From NCBI GenBank assembly GCA_965232015.1, contig OZ246946.1:1426001-1490000 (forward strand): a DNA stretch of 64,000 nt, given 5' to 3'. Both the position numbers and the translations under genes were made by a program. Positions 34,196 to 42,824 of the stretch are shown piece after piece (within the stretch, counting starts at the first letter, position 1; every line of letters begins with the position of its first letter). This stretch comes from JAJEAO01 sp963667635 (GTDB taxonomy: Bacteria > Acidobacteriota > Vicinamibacteria > Marinacidobacterales > Marinacidobacteraceae). The notes under the pieces were generated by a model. That model saw only the letters and a program-made list of their open reading frames with translations, made no database searches and was not told the DNA's origin.

Positions 34196-34405
34196 GTGGA
34201 CGAGACCTCGCGGGGCATCGGCGGGTTCCTGGTGAGGAGGTGGAGGACGGTGTCCTTCCTCCTGAACTCGCTGGGGTTCGTGGGTTTCTACCTGACCACC
34301 GGCCGGCGCGTCCGGCGTCGCTACCGGGAGGCCGAGCGCAGAGGCGGCACGATCTGGCTCGACCGGGGGCCGTTCGAGGACGACAGCGAAGGCGGCTCCG
34401 CGTGA
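34196..34405 (+). CDS. Small single-helix protein before the iron-sulfur gene
   Basis: The 69-residue protein starts at GTG 34196. It has one hydrophobic stretch (VSFLLNSLGFVGFYLTTG) flanked by arginines, and an acidic tail. Its stop overlaps the GTG of the iron-sulfur protein by 4 nt, so the two are co-translated. The arrangement suggests a small membrane tether for the redox protein, as in reductive-dehalogenase-type operons. That role is only inferred. Confidence 0.65.
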   Translation: MDETSRGIGGFLVRRWRTVSFLLNSLGFVGFYLTTGRRVRRRYREAERRGGTIWLDRGPFEDDSEGGSA

Positions 34406-35400
34406 GCCGCAAGCCCCGCTGGAAGATCGAATCCCCGCCGCCGGCGGAGTACGCCTTCGGTTATCGCAACCCACCGGTTTCCGGGAACGCAATCAACGGT
34501 CGGGGCGAGAAGGAGGCGCGGCGCGCCACACCGGTCTTCCACAACGCCAACCCGGAGAAGCCGATCGCCTGGCAGGGGCTCGACGACTTCTTCATGTGCG
34601 TCAACCCCTGGCGCGTCGTCCGGCATCGGCTGCTCAACAAGTTCGAGCTGCGCAACGAGCGGGGTCCGGTGGCGCGGCGGGTTGTGGACGAAGGCCCGGA
34701 AGACAATGCCAGCTTCGCCAAGGCCGCGGCGCGGGCCGCCGGCGCGACCCTCGTGGGCGTCACCGAAGTGACCGAGAACGAAGTGTTCGCCGGGAAGGAG
34801 GCGCCCCACCGGTTCGCCGTGTGTATCGGTTTGCCGATGCGGCGGGAAGAGATGCGCCATGCGGGGCGGCCGCGCGGCGCCGAAGAGGTCATGCGCACTT
34901 ACCGCCGCATCGGGCGCATCGCCGTGCGGGTGGGCCGCGCCATCCGCCGCCGCGGCTGGCCAGCGAAGGCCTACGGCGATCCGAACGCCACCGACATCCT
35001 CCACATCCCGCTCGCGGTGCGCGCCGGGCTCGGCCAGCTCGGCAAGCACGGCTCGATGATCAGCCGCGAACACGGCTCCAACGTCCGGCTGGCGGCCGTG
35101 CTGACCGACATGCCGATGGCGCTCGACGCTCCGGTGGACATCGGGGTGGACGATGTCTGCCTCCACTGCCGGCGGTGCGTGCTCGACTGCCCTCCCGACG
35201 CGATCCACGAGGAGAAGCAGTGGGTCCGGGGCGAGAAGCGCTGGTACGTGGACTTCGACAAGTGCGTGCCGTACTTCACCAAGACGTACGGCTGCGCCAT
35301 CTGCATCCAGGTGTGTCCGTGGTCGGAGCCCGGGCGGGGTGCAAAGCTGAGCGACCTGATGCTCGCCAGGCGGGAGCAGAGAAACAACGGGAACGGCTGA
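34402..35400 (+). CDS. 4Fe-4S protein resembling reductive dehalogenase/QueG-type enzymes
   Basis: The 332-residue protein has a C-terminal double iron-sulfur domain. The first cluster motif is CLHCRRCVLDCPP. The second set is spread over FDKCVPYFTKTYGCAICIQV and the following CPW. Upstream is a GLGQLGKHGSMIS block typical of the reductive dehalogenase/epoxyqueuosine reductase superfamily, which binds a corrinoid. No Tat signal is seen, in contrast to respiratory dehalogenases. A true dehalogenase function is not implied. A small membrane protein gene overlaps its start. Confidence 0.78.
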   Translation: MSRKPRWKIESPPPAEYAFGYRNPPVSGNAINGRGEKEARRATPVFHNANPEKPIAWQGLDDFFMCVNPWRVVRHRLLNKFELRNERGPVARRVVDEGPEDNASFAKAAARAAGATLVGVTEVTENEVFAGKEAPHRFAVCIGLPMRREEMRHAGRPRGAEEVMRTYRRIGRIAVRVGRAIRRRGWPAKAYGDPNATDILHIPLAVRAGLGQLGKHGSMISREHGSNVRLAAVLTDMPMALDAPVDIGVDDVCLHCRRCVLDCPPDAIHEEKQWVRGEKRWYVDFDKCVPYFTKTYGCAICIQVCPWSEPGRGAKLSDLMLARREQRNNGNG

Positions 35401-35476
35401 GTTCCGGTCGAATCCGACACCGGGTCGGGCGCGGAGCGAGAGCGGACGACAGGTTCGTCGGGAGGATCTGGCAGCG

Positions 35477-37876
35477 ATGAGCGAGAGTGCGGGCGGCATC
35501 GCCGATCTGGTTTCGCAAGACCCCCGACTGGACCGACTGGTCGAGCTGTTTCGCTCGGTCGGCGCGCCGGGCGACTTCCACGCCTCCGGGCGGGACTTCG
35601 CGCCCATGCCGAGGGTGAGCGTGGGAAGGATCGGCACACTCTCCTTCCCCGTTCCTGAACAGCAGATCCAGGCGCTGGTGGCGGAGGCCGAACCCGCGCC
35701 CTACGGTCGGGGCATCGAGACGGTGGTGGACCCGGAGGTCCGGAACTCGTTCCAGATCGCTCCCGAACGGGTCCGCATCTCGAGTCCCGCGTGGGAGGAA
35801 GTGTTCGGGGACGTCCTGGCCAGGACGACGAGCGCGCTCGGGTGCGCCGAGGGATCGCTGTCGGCGGAGCTCTACAAGCTGCTCGTTTACGAGCCGGGGG
35901 GCTTCTTCCTCCCCCACCGGGACACCGAGAAGGCCCCGGGCATGGTGGCGACGCTGGTGATCGCCCTGCCGACCGCGGGCGCTGGCGGCGAGCTGGTCGT
36001 GCGCCATCGCGGTCGCGAGGTCGTCGTCCCCATGCAGACGGACCATCCCTCGGAGCTCATCCACGCCGCGTTCTATGCCGACTGCGAACACGAGATCCGT
36101 CCGGTGACCTCCGGCGCCCGGGTCGCGCTGGTTTACAACCTGATCCGTCGAAGCCAGGGAGCGCTCGAGGCTGCGCCGGACCGGGTGGCGCTCGTCGTCT
36201 CGCTGGCGTCCGAGCTGAAAAAACAGTTCGCCCGGTCGGATGGGCCGGAGAAGCTGGTCTGGATCCTGGAGCACGAGTACAGCGAGGCTGGTCTCTCGTT
36301 CGACACGCTGAAGAACGTGGACGCCGGCGTGGGGCGGGCGCTTCTCGAGGCCGCGACGCTGGCCGGCTGCTCCATCCACGCCGCCCTGCTGGAGGGATCG
36401 CAGACGGACCACGTGATGTCGTACATCGACGGCGACGAGATTGATGATCCTCTCGAGTCGGATTACGAAGTGGCGCTAACGGAAGACTGGGGATTCCGGT
36501 TGAGCGGCTTCCGGCGCCCCGACGCGCCCTCCGCTGCCCTCGGACAGCTCGACGTGGAGGCGGGAGAGATGATCCCGGAAGGGGCGATCGACCCGGACGA
36601 GCCGAGCTCGCGGACCCTGTTCGAGGCCATGGGGAATGGAGGTGCAAGCGTGGAGCTGCTCTACAAGCGGGCGGCGCTGGTGCTGTGGCCGTGGAGCGAC
36701 AGCATGCGGGTGCTGGCCGGAGCGGGCGCGCCGGCGATGGATGCCTTCCTCGCTCGCGAAACGGGCGCGGGAGCGGATCCGGCGGCGCTCACGCAACTCG
36801 CCGGGAGCGCCGCGAGCTGCTGGCCCGACCCGCCGCGGTGGGGAAGCTCCGACAAGCGGGCCTGGCGGGCCGCCACCGGGCGGGCGTTCGACCGGATCGA
36901 CCGCGTCGGGAGCCGGGAGGCGACGGAGCAGTTCCTGGAGCGGACCGTTCTCCCCCACTACGGGGAGGCCATGAACGAGGGATTGGCCGCCGTCGCGGCG
37001 CGGCGCGGCCCGGACGCCCTGGCCGGGCCGCTTCGGACTCTGATCCGGGCCCGGGCGGCGGATGCGGGCCCATCCGTCATCGGGCTGGTGGAGGCCCTGG
37101 CCCGCCGGGTGGAGGACGCGGAGACGGCCGAGGTCTGGAAGGGGGTCCTCGGAGAGCTGGCGCGGGATGTCCTGCGGGGGCTGGCGCGGGGGAAGGCCGC
37201 CCTGGAACCGAGCCCGGCCGGAACGCATCGGCGGCGGTCGCCGCTCGGTGCCGGCGATCTCGCGGGCATCTGCGAACTGGGCTGGCGGTTCGATCTGGAT
37301 TCCACCGCCGCGGACTCGATCGGGACGCTTCTCCGGGGTCGGGCGGTCCTTCCCGCGCCGGAGCGGACGGGCGCGGAGGCGGTGACCCGGCTCTGGAAGC
37401 AGTCACCGGCGAAGTGCGGCGACAGCGCCGCGTTCCGTGTCCTCGGAGAGTGGGTCGCGCGCTTCCTTCTGTCGCGGAGTTCCGCGCCTCCCGACCCGCC
37501 CGCCGACTGGATCGTCCCCTCGAAGGGCGTCGGGTGTTCTCGATGCGCACTCTGCCGGGAGCTCCGCCATTTCTGCTCCGACCCCGAGGCTTCGGAGCAC
37601 CGTTTCGTCCGCATCCAGGCCGATCGGAAGCACCTGGAACAGCAGATCCGCGGCAACGCCGACTTCAGATTCCGGACGCTCAAGCGCGGCCGCCCCTACA
37701 CCCTGGTCGTCAGCAAGACCCGGGCGCGCCACCAGAAGAGGCTCGGGGAGTACGCCGACGACGTACGGGACCTCGGTCGCATTCTCCAGGTGGCGGAGGC
37801 GTTTGCGGGCGCGGAGGCGCTCTCGTCGGAGATCGCCGCCGCCGTCGAGCGGGCGGAGGCCCCGGCGTCAGGCTGA
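35477..37876 (+). CDS. Large 2OG-Fe(II) oxygenase with Cys-rich C-terminal region
   Basis: The 799-residue protein has an N-terminal dioxygenase domain. Iron ligands are His147 and Asp149 in LPHRDTE and His205 in CEHEIRPV. Arg215 in GARVALVYN should bind 2-oxoglutarate. Residues 220-650 are helical and of unknown fold. A Cys-rich segment follows (CSRCALCRELRHFCS), probably a zinc knuckle. Its layout is close to prolyl-4-hydroxylase-like proteins in fungi and some bacteria. The target is unknown. The start is ATG 35477. Its end overlaps the tail of the M20 gene by 9 nt, tail to tail. Confidence 0.8.
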   Translation: MSESAGGIADLVSQDPRLDRLVELFRSVGAPGDFHASGRDFAPMPRVSVGRIGTLSFPVPEQQIQALVAEAEPAPYGRGIETVVDPEVRNSFQIAPERVRISSPAWEEVFGDVLARTTSALGCAEGSLSAELYKLLVYEPGGFFLPHRDTEKAPGMVATLVIALPTAGAGGELVVRHRGREVVVPMQTDHPSELIHAAFYADCEHEIRPVTSGARVALVYNLIRRSQGALEAAPDRVALVVSLASELKKQFARSDGPEKLVWILEHEYSEAGLSFDTLKNVDAGVGRALLEAATLAGCSIHAALLEGSQTDHVMSYIDGDEIDDPLESDYEVALTEDWGFRLSGFRRPDAPSAALGQLDVEAGEMIPEGAIDPDEPSSRTLFEAMGNGGASVELLYKRAALVLWPWSDSMRVLAGAGAPAMDAFLARETGAGADPAALTQLAGSAASCWPDPPRWGSSDKRAWRAATGRAFDRIDRVGSREATEQFLERTVLPHYGEAMNEGLAAVAARRGPDALAGPLRTLIRARAADAGPSVIGLVEALARRVEDAETAEVWKGVLGELARDVLRGLARGKAALEPSPAGTHRRRSPLGAGDLAGICELGWRFDLDSTAADSIGTLLRGRAVLPAPERTGAEAVTRLWKQSPAKCGDSAAFRVLGEWVARFLLSRSSAPPDPPADWIVPSKGVGCSRCALCRELRHFCSDPEASEHRFVRIQADRKHLEQQIRGNADFRFRTLKRGRPYTLVVSKTRARHQKRLGEYADDVRDLGRILQVAEAFAGAEALSSEIAAAVERAEAPASG

Positions 37877-39160
37877 GACGAGAGCGGTCTTTCCGCCATG
37901 CAAGCGGGGTCGGGCGCTCTGCCCGGGATCTCCCGATGCCTCGAGGACCAGGAGGAGGACCGCTACGAGGCGCACGAGGTCGTCCGCATCCACCCACTCG
38001 TCGGGACCGCCAAAGCCCCCGGCCCGGCATCCGATCCCGACCGATGGGACCCCGGCAAGGCGAATCGGGAAGCGGATGTCGCTCATCAGGTGCTCGGCGT
38101 AGGGCCGCGGCTCGGCTCCGGTGACCGCGGCCACTCCATCCCGCAGATGGCGGGTGAGCGGGTCCTCCCAGGCGGTGGCCGCCGGGTTCGCCGACGGCCC
38201 GGCGGAAGCCACCTCGAATCGGAAGCGGTCCGCAGGACCCCGGCGCGCGGCAGCGCACTCCGCCGCCGCCTCGCGGAAGGCGCGCGCGACGCCGGCGACC
38301 GTTCGATCGCCGTCGAAGAGGACCCGGACGCCGGCGCGCGCCTCGAGCGGGACGAGGCCGGGCGCCTCGCCGGCATCAAGGCGGCCGACCCGGACGTCGA
38401 GGTCGTCATCGGACCGCCGGAGCGACTCGATGACCGCGAGGACCGCTTCGAGCGCATCGCCCGAATCCTCGGCGCGGGCGCTCTCCGGGTTGCCGATCTC
38501 GCGCGCTGGTCCGCGCCAGCCGCGGACGCGCAGGTCGAGGTCCACGACGCCGCGGCTCGCGGTCTTGAGAACCGAGAGGCCGTCCCCGGTCTCCGGCGGG
38601 TGGACGTAGATCGCGCCCGCGACCGGATCCGACGCCGCCAGAAACGCCGGGAGCGTGCCGCGGGCGCCTCCGGCCTTCCCATGGATGCTCAGCACCGTGG
38701 GCGCGCGGCCGAGATGCCGGGCTCCGAGAACCGCCGCCATCGCGGTCGCAGCGAGGCCGCCCTTGTCGTCTGCCGCTCCGAGGCCGTGGAGCCGACGGCC
38801 GCGGCGCGTGAGCCGGTGGGGCGGCCGGGTCCAGTCTGCTCCCGCGGGCTCGGTGTCCACATGGGCGAAAAACGCCAGCCGCGCCGGCGAGGCCGCCGCC
38901 GGTTCGGCGCGCAGGTTCACCGCGGCGCCCCTCGCTCCCGGCGGCAGCGGACTGAACTCCGGATGGCCGCGGAACGCCGCCGGGTCGTCGCGGCTCGGCC
39001 GAACATCGAATCCGCGCCGCTCCAGCCAGCGGGAGAGGACGGCCTGCGCCTCTTCGGCCGGGTCTCCCACCGGGCTGGGAGCGGCGAGCAATGCCTCGAG
39101 CAGCGCGACCAGTTCGCCCCGGGCGGCCTCGGCGAGATCGAGCGCCCGATTCACGTCCAC
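37868..39160 (-). CDS. M20-family metallohydrolase
   Basis: The protein has 430 residues. The metal-binding motifs HVDTEPAG and GAADDKGGLAATAM are present, and the C-terminal block has SDIRFPIRLAGVPS then GGFGGPDEWVDADDL. The general-base Glu-Glu pair expected after the second strand is missing; the region reads SIHGKAGGARGTLPAF instead. Some M20 subgroups show this pattern, so activity may differ from ArgE/DapE. It lies 8 nt downstream of the TRAP binding protein gene, so it probably acts on the imported substrate. Confidence 0.83.
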   Translation of the reverse strand: MDVNRALDLAEAARGELVALLEALLAAPSPVGDPAEEAQAVLSRWLERRGFDVRPSRDDPAAFRGHPEFSPLPPGARGAAVNLRAEPAAASPARLAFFAHVDTEPAGADWTRPPHRLTRRGRRLHGLGAADDKGGLAATAMAAVLGARHLGRAPTVLSIHGKAGGARGTLPAFLAASDPVAGAIYVHPPETGDGLSVLKTASRGVVDLDLRVRGWRGPAREIGNPESARAEDSGDALEAVLAVIESLRRSDDDLDVRVGRLDAGEAPGLVPLEARAGVRVLFDGDRTVAGVARAFREAAAECAAARRGPADRFRFEVASAGPSANPAATAWEDPLTRHLRDGVAAVTGAEPRPYAEHLMSDIRFPIRLAGVPSVGIGCRAGGFGGPDEWVDADDLVRLVAVLLLVLEASGDPGQSARPRLHGGKTALVSA

Positions 39161-39168
39161 CGCGACGT

Positions 39169-40161
39169 TTACCTCCGGGTCGGGACCGATGCGCCGTGGG
39201 TGCGGATCGCCTCGACCAGAGCGGGATCCACCTGGTCGGCGGCTTCGCGCCAGACTCCCCGCGCCAACGCCTCCAGACCGCTCCGGTCGGGTCGCGTAAA
39301 GGTGACTCCCTCGGCTTCCAGACGCGCGATCGCCGCCTCGTCCTGTCGCTGGTATTCCTCCCGCTCGAACGCGATGGCACGCGCCGCGGCGCGCCGGACC
39401 GCGGCCTGGTCGTCGGGGGAGAGCCGGTCGTGGAAGGCCCGGCTCATCACGAGCGGCGAGACGAGGTACATCCAGCCGATCTCCGACCAGTAGGGCGCCA
39501 CTTCGTGGAACCGCTTCGAGTAGTAGTTGGACGGTGCCGCCTCCGCCCCGTCAATGACGCCCTGTTCGAGGGCGGTATAGACCTCGCCGTAGGCCATCGG
39601 GAGCGGGCTCGCGCCGAACGCCTCGAAGGCGCGCAGGTGGAGCGGGTTCTCCATGGTTCGGATCTTCAGACCGGCGAGGTCGTCCGTCCGCTCCACCGGT
39701 CGGTCCCGGGTCATCAGGTGCCGGAGCCCGGCCTCGAAGTAACCGAGCAGCACCAGGCCGCGCTCCGCGACCGGCGCCTCGAAGCGGCGGCCGACCGGGC
39801 CGTCGAGAACGGCGTACATGTGGGGCCGATCGCGAAAGAGATACGGGAGGTCGAAGACCAGCATCTCGGGGACGAACGTGGCGAGGGGCGCATTGGAGGG
39901 AGCGGTCAGCTCGACGGCCCCGAGGATGGCGAGTTCCAGCACGTCCCGCTCGTTCCCGAGGGCGTTGTTCGGATAGACCTCGACGCGGATCCTCCCGCCG
40001 GTCTCGGCCGCGAGCTCCTCGCCGAAGCGTTCGAGACCCCGCACCATGGGCTCGTCCGCGGCCGAGCTGGAGCTGGCCCGGATCACGAGGTCGCGCGCCG
40101 GCCCGCCGCCGCACCCGACGACGACCGCCGCGGCGGTCAGCGCGAAGAGGGCGGGCCTCAC
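39169..40161 (-). CDS. dctP: TRAP transporter substrate-binding protein (DctP family)
   Basis: From GTG 40161 (overlapping the dctM stop) the protein has 330 residues. An N-terminal lipoprotein signal (ALTAAAVVVGCGGG) precedes the DctP domain. Family blocks are GGRIRVEVYPNNALGNERD, LAGLKIRTMENPLHL, PLPMAYGEVYTALEQGVIDG and AEAAPSNYYSKRFHEV. The Arg of KIRTMENP normally binds the carboxylate of the ligand. The protein is periplasmic and membrane-tethered. The ligand is unknown. ATG 40176 is an alternative start. Confidence 0.93.
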   Translation of the reverse strand: MRPALFALTAAAVVVGCGGGPARDLVIRASSSSAADEPMVRGLERFGEELAAETGGRIRVEVYPNNALGNERDVLELAILGAVELTAPSNAPLATFVPEMLVFDLPYLFRDRPHMYAVLDGPVGRRFEAPVAERGLVLLGYFEAGLRHLMTRDRPVERTDDLAGLKIRTMENPLHLRAFEAFGASPLPMAYGEVYTALEQGVIDGAEAAPSNYYSKRFHEVAPYWSEIGWMYLVSPLVMSRAFHDRLSPDDQAAVRRAAARAIAFEREEYQRQDEAAIARLEAEGVTFTRPDRSGLEALARGVWREAADQVDPALVEAIRTHGASVPTRR

Positions 40162-41429
40162 GCCATCCCCAGCCATCGCGGCAGGAAGAGGACGACCTCG
40201 GGGAACGCGGTGATCAGCGCCAGAACGGCGACCATCGCCGCGACCGGCCGCACGGTCCAGCGGGCGACCTCGCCGATGCTTCGCCCGGCGATGGTGCAGG
40301 ACACGAACAGCGTCGCGCCGTAGGGCGGCGTGACCATGCCGATGCAGAAATTGACCGAGGCGAGCACTCCGAAGTGGATGGGATCCACACCCATCGAGAG
40401 CGCCAGCGGAAACAGGATCGGCATGATCACGATGATGGCGGAGATGCTCTCCATGAACATCCCGACCACGATCAGGATGAGGTTCGCGACGAGCAGGAAG
40501 GAAAGGGCGCTGCCGGTGAGCGCCTCGATCTCCCCGCCAAGGCGGTCGGGGACGCGCCCGGCGGCGATCAGCCATGCGAACAGGAACGCGCTCGTCGCCA
40601 CGAACAGCACCACGCAGGAGCGGAGCGCCGCGTTCACCAGCAGCGCGCGCAGATGGCGGAGACGCAGCTCCCGATACACGAAGAACCCGATCGCGAGCCC
40701 GTAGGCGACGGCCACGCCGGCGGCCTCGGTGGCGGTGAAGACGCCGGCGAGGATCCCGCCGAGGACGACGACCGGCATCAGGATCGCGGGCAGCGCCTCG
40801 AGGAGCACCCGCCGGAACCGTCGGGCGCCGCCCGGCTCGCCGGCGGCCGCCGGTTCGTGGGCGCGGGCCCGACGGGCGCTCACCGCGATGAGCGCCCCGG
40901 CCATCAGGACGCCGGGAACGATGCCCCCGGTGAAGAGCGCGGCGATGGATGTGCCGGTGACGTATCCCATCACGATCATGATGATGCTCGGCGGGATGAT
41001 CGGGCCGAGCGCGCCCCCGGCGGCGGCGAGAGCGGCGGCGAAGCCGGCCGGGTAACCCCGCCGGCGCATCGCCGGGACCATCATCGTCCCCACCGCGGCC
41101 GTGCTCGCGCTCGAGCTGCCCGAGATGCTCGCGAAGAACATGGAGGCGAGGACCGAGACGATCGGGAGCCCGCCGCGCATCCTTCCCACCACCGCGACCG
41201 CCCGGCGGGAGATGCCGCAGGCGTTCATCAGCTCGCCGGCGAAGATGAACAGCGGCACCGCCATGAGCGCCCACGAGTTCAGGGCGGCGAAGGCGCGCTG
41301 GGGAACGAGCGCGAACGGCAACTGCCCCTCTGCGACCAGCGCCGCCATCCCGCTCAGCCCGATGGCGAACGCGACCGGGACCCCGAGGAGCAGCAGGAGG
41401 GCGAGGGCGACGAGGAGAGTCGGGATCAC
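40158..41429 (-). CDS. dctM: TRAP transporter large permease (DctM family)
   Basis: The 423-residue inner-membrane protein has about 12 membrane helices. Signatures include FFASISGSSSASTAAVGTMM, GGALGPIIPPSIIMIVMGYV and MVTPPYGATLFV. It carries the sodium-driven transport step. It starts inside the end of dctQ (4-nt overlap) and ends inside the start of dctP. The order Q-M-P and overlaps show a standard TRAP operon. Confidence 0.95.
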   Translation of the reverse strand: MIPTLLVALALLLLLGVPVAFAIGLSGMAALVAEGQLPFALVPQRAFAALNSWALMAVPLFIFAGELMNACGISRRAVAVVGRMRGGLPIVSVLASMFFASISGSSSASTAAVGTMMVPAMRRRGYPAGFAAALAAAGGALGPIIPPSIIMIVMGYVTGTSIAALFTGGIVPGVLMAGALIAVSARRARAHEPAAAGEPGGARRFRRVLLEALPAILMPVVVLGGILAGVFTATEAAGVAVAYGLAIGFFVYRELRLRHLRALLVNAALRSCVVLFVATSAFLFAWLIAAGRVPDRLGGEIEALTGSALSFLLVANLILIVVGMFMESISAIIVIMPILFPLALSMGVDPIHFGVLASVNFCIGMVTPPYGATLFVSCTIAGRSIGEVARWTVRPVAAMVAVLALITAFPEVVLFLPRWLGMA

Positions 41430-41929
41430 GGCGCGTCATCCCGGGGAACCGCTTCGCGACGAACGGCCCGCATCGCGGCGGCGGCCGCGACGGCGATCAG
41501 GACGCCGCCGAGCGGAAGCGCCAGATAGGGCCACAGCATGGACACGCCGAGCGAGGGCGAGGTCTGGACTGCCGCGACCCCCAGAAGACGGAGACTGTGG
41601 AACGCGAACGTGAGCCCGAACAGGCCCACGAGCAGCAGGATCCCGCGTCGCAGCGCGATCCCGAGGCGGGGCGGGAGGCGCGGCGACAGCAGATCCACGG
41701 CGAGGTGCATCCCGCGCCGGAGGCACACCGGAGCGGCGAGGAGCACCAGCCAGACCTGGCAGTAGCGGGCGAGCTCCTCGGTCCAGCTCGGGGGGCTGTC
41801 GAAGAGGTAGCGGGCGCCGACCTGGTAGATCACCAGCGCCGCCATGAGGGCGAGCGCGAGCGCCGCGCCCCCTTCCAGCCAGCGCCACAACGGATGCGAC
41901 GCATCCGGTTCGGGGCGGGATGCGGACAT
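41426..41929 (-). CDS. dctQ: TRAP transporter small permease (DctQ family)
   Basis: The 167-residue protein has four membrane helices. The DctQ block YLFDSPPSWTEELARYCQVW and the following GMHLAVDLLSPRLPPR are characteristic. It pairs with DctM in the inner membrane. It is the first gene of the TRAP operon. No distinct promoter could be recognised in the 80 nt upstream. Confidence 0.93.
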   Translation of the reverse strand: MSASRPEPDASHPLWRWLEGGAALALALMAALVIYQVGARYLFDSPPSWTEELARYCQVWLVLLAAPVCLRRGMHLAVDLLSPRLPPRLGIALRRGILLLVGLFGLTFAFHSLRLLGVAAVQTSPSLGVSMLWPYLALPLGGVLIAVAAAAAMRAVRREAVPRDDAP

Positions 41930-42010
41930 GGACGCTGGCGAGTCTACGGGCCGGTCCCGACCGCTCCGACGGGGCCGTGAACGAACCCTCCTGCCGTAGC
42001 GCCGAAGAGC

Positions 42011-42658
42011 TCAGCTCCCTCTGCCGCTCTGGCCATCCATCACGAAGTCGGCATCCGTGATCAACGGTCCGGGCGCGCCGTGGAACCCGAGGGTGCATAC
42101 GCCGACGCGCAGTCCCTCGCGCCGCGCGAATCGCATCGCCGGAACCATGTCGGCATCTCCGGTGACGAGGACAATCGTCTCGACCAGCCGCTTGAGCGCA
42201 AGCGCCGCGATGTCCAACCCGATGCGCATGTCAACTCCCTTCTGGATGACATCAACGACGAAGTCACGGCCCGCCACGCGGTAACCCGGGATCGTGCGGA
42301 GGCGCCGCTGGGCAGCGCCGCCGAGACGCCAGCCACGCACTACAGTGTCGCCACACCGTACGGCGAAATCCTCAGACCGCGCCAGATCGGTCAGAAGCTG
42401 GCGATGACGGCGCGCCATCGCATTGCTTCCGATCGCGACTTTCCTGCCGTCGAGGGGGCGTTTGGCGACCTTGGGGCCCGAGTACGGCCTGCCGTGGTAG
42501 AAGAAGACCCGATACAACGATCTTCCTTCGGCGCGGCCGCAACACGAGATCGCGAGGCGGCGCACCCCTTCCGCGTCCGGAAAACGACCGTTGGCACCCT
42601 CCATCCGCCTGATGACGTAGCCACCGTCCATGAGGACCGCGATGCGCTGCGGAACCAT
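42011..42658 (-). CDS. NYN-domain (LabA/DUF88-like) protein
   Basis: The 215-residue protein starts at ATG 42658 (MVPQRIAVLMDGGYVIRRM); a GGAGCAGGG sits just before it. The NYN fold shows VLMDGGY at the start, GVDMRIGLDIAALA in the centre and IVLVTGDADMVPAMRFA with its acidic residues. NYN proteins are PIN-like and are thought to be ribonucleases. A C-terminal strand has GPLITDADFVMDG. It stands alone, with a long inverted repeat in its upstream region. The target is unknown. Confidence 0.87.
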   Translation of the reverse strand: MVPQRIAVLMDGGYVIRRMEGANGRFPDAEGVRRLAISCCGRAEGRSLYRVFFYHGRPYSGPKVAKRPLDGRKVAIGSNAMARRHRQLLTDLARSEDFAVRCGDTVVRGWRLGGAAQRRLRTIPGYRVAGRDFVVDVIQKGVDMRIGLDIAALALKRLVETIVLVTGDADMVPAMRFARREGLRVGVCTLGFHGAPGPLITDADFVMDGQSGRGS

Positions 42659-42698
42659 CCCTGCTCCACCTGCCAACAACCCGTTGCACCACAAGGTT

Positions 42699-42757
42699 GA
42701 CGCCCAGTTACGTGTGGGCCGAAGCCCAACTTAAATCAGGCGACGCGACTGGGCGTC
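42699..42757. promoter_or_regulatory. Inverted repeat upstream of the NYN gene
   Basis: Arms GACGCCCAGT (42699-42708) and ACTGGGCGTC (42748-42757) are perfectly complementary. Inside is a smaller hairpin TGGGCCGAAGCCCA. The intervening CAACTTAAATCAGG is AT-rich for this genome. It may be an operator or RNA structure for the NYN gene, or a terminator for the S58 peptidase gene read from the right. Confidence 0.5.
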
Positions 42758-42824
42758 GTGATCTTGCTGATCGTCCACTTTAGCGCGGCCTGCCGCGGTT
42801 GGTCAACTCGGACAGTCCCCGCGG

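Noticed and set aside
34402..35400. Calling the iron-sulfur protein a respiratory reductive dehalogenase
   Set aside because: There is no Tat signal, and only superfamily-level blocks are visible, so a specific activity is not justified.
39091..41528. Overlapping plus-strand frames across the TRAP operon
   Set aside because: They run antiparallel to clear dctP, dctM and dctQ genes and consist of Arg- and Gly-rich shadow sequence.
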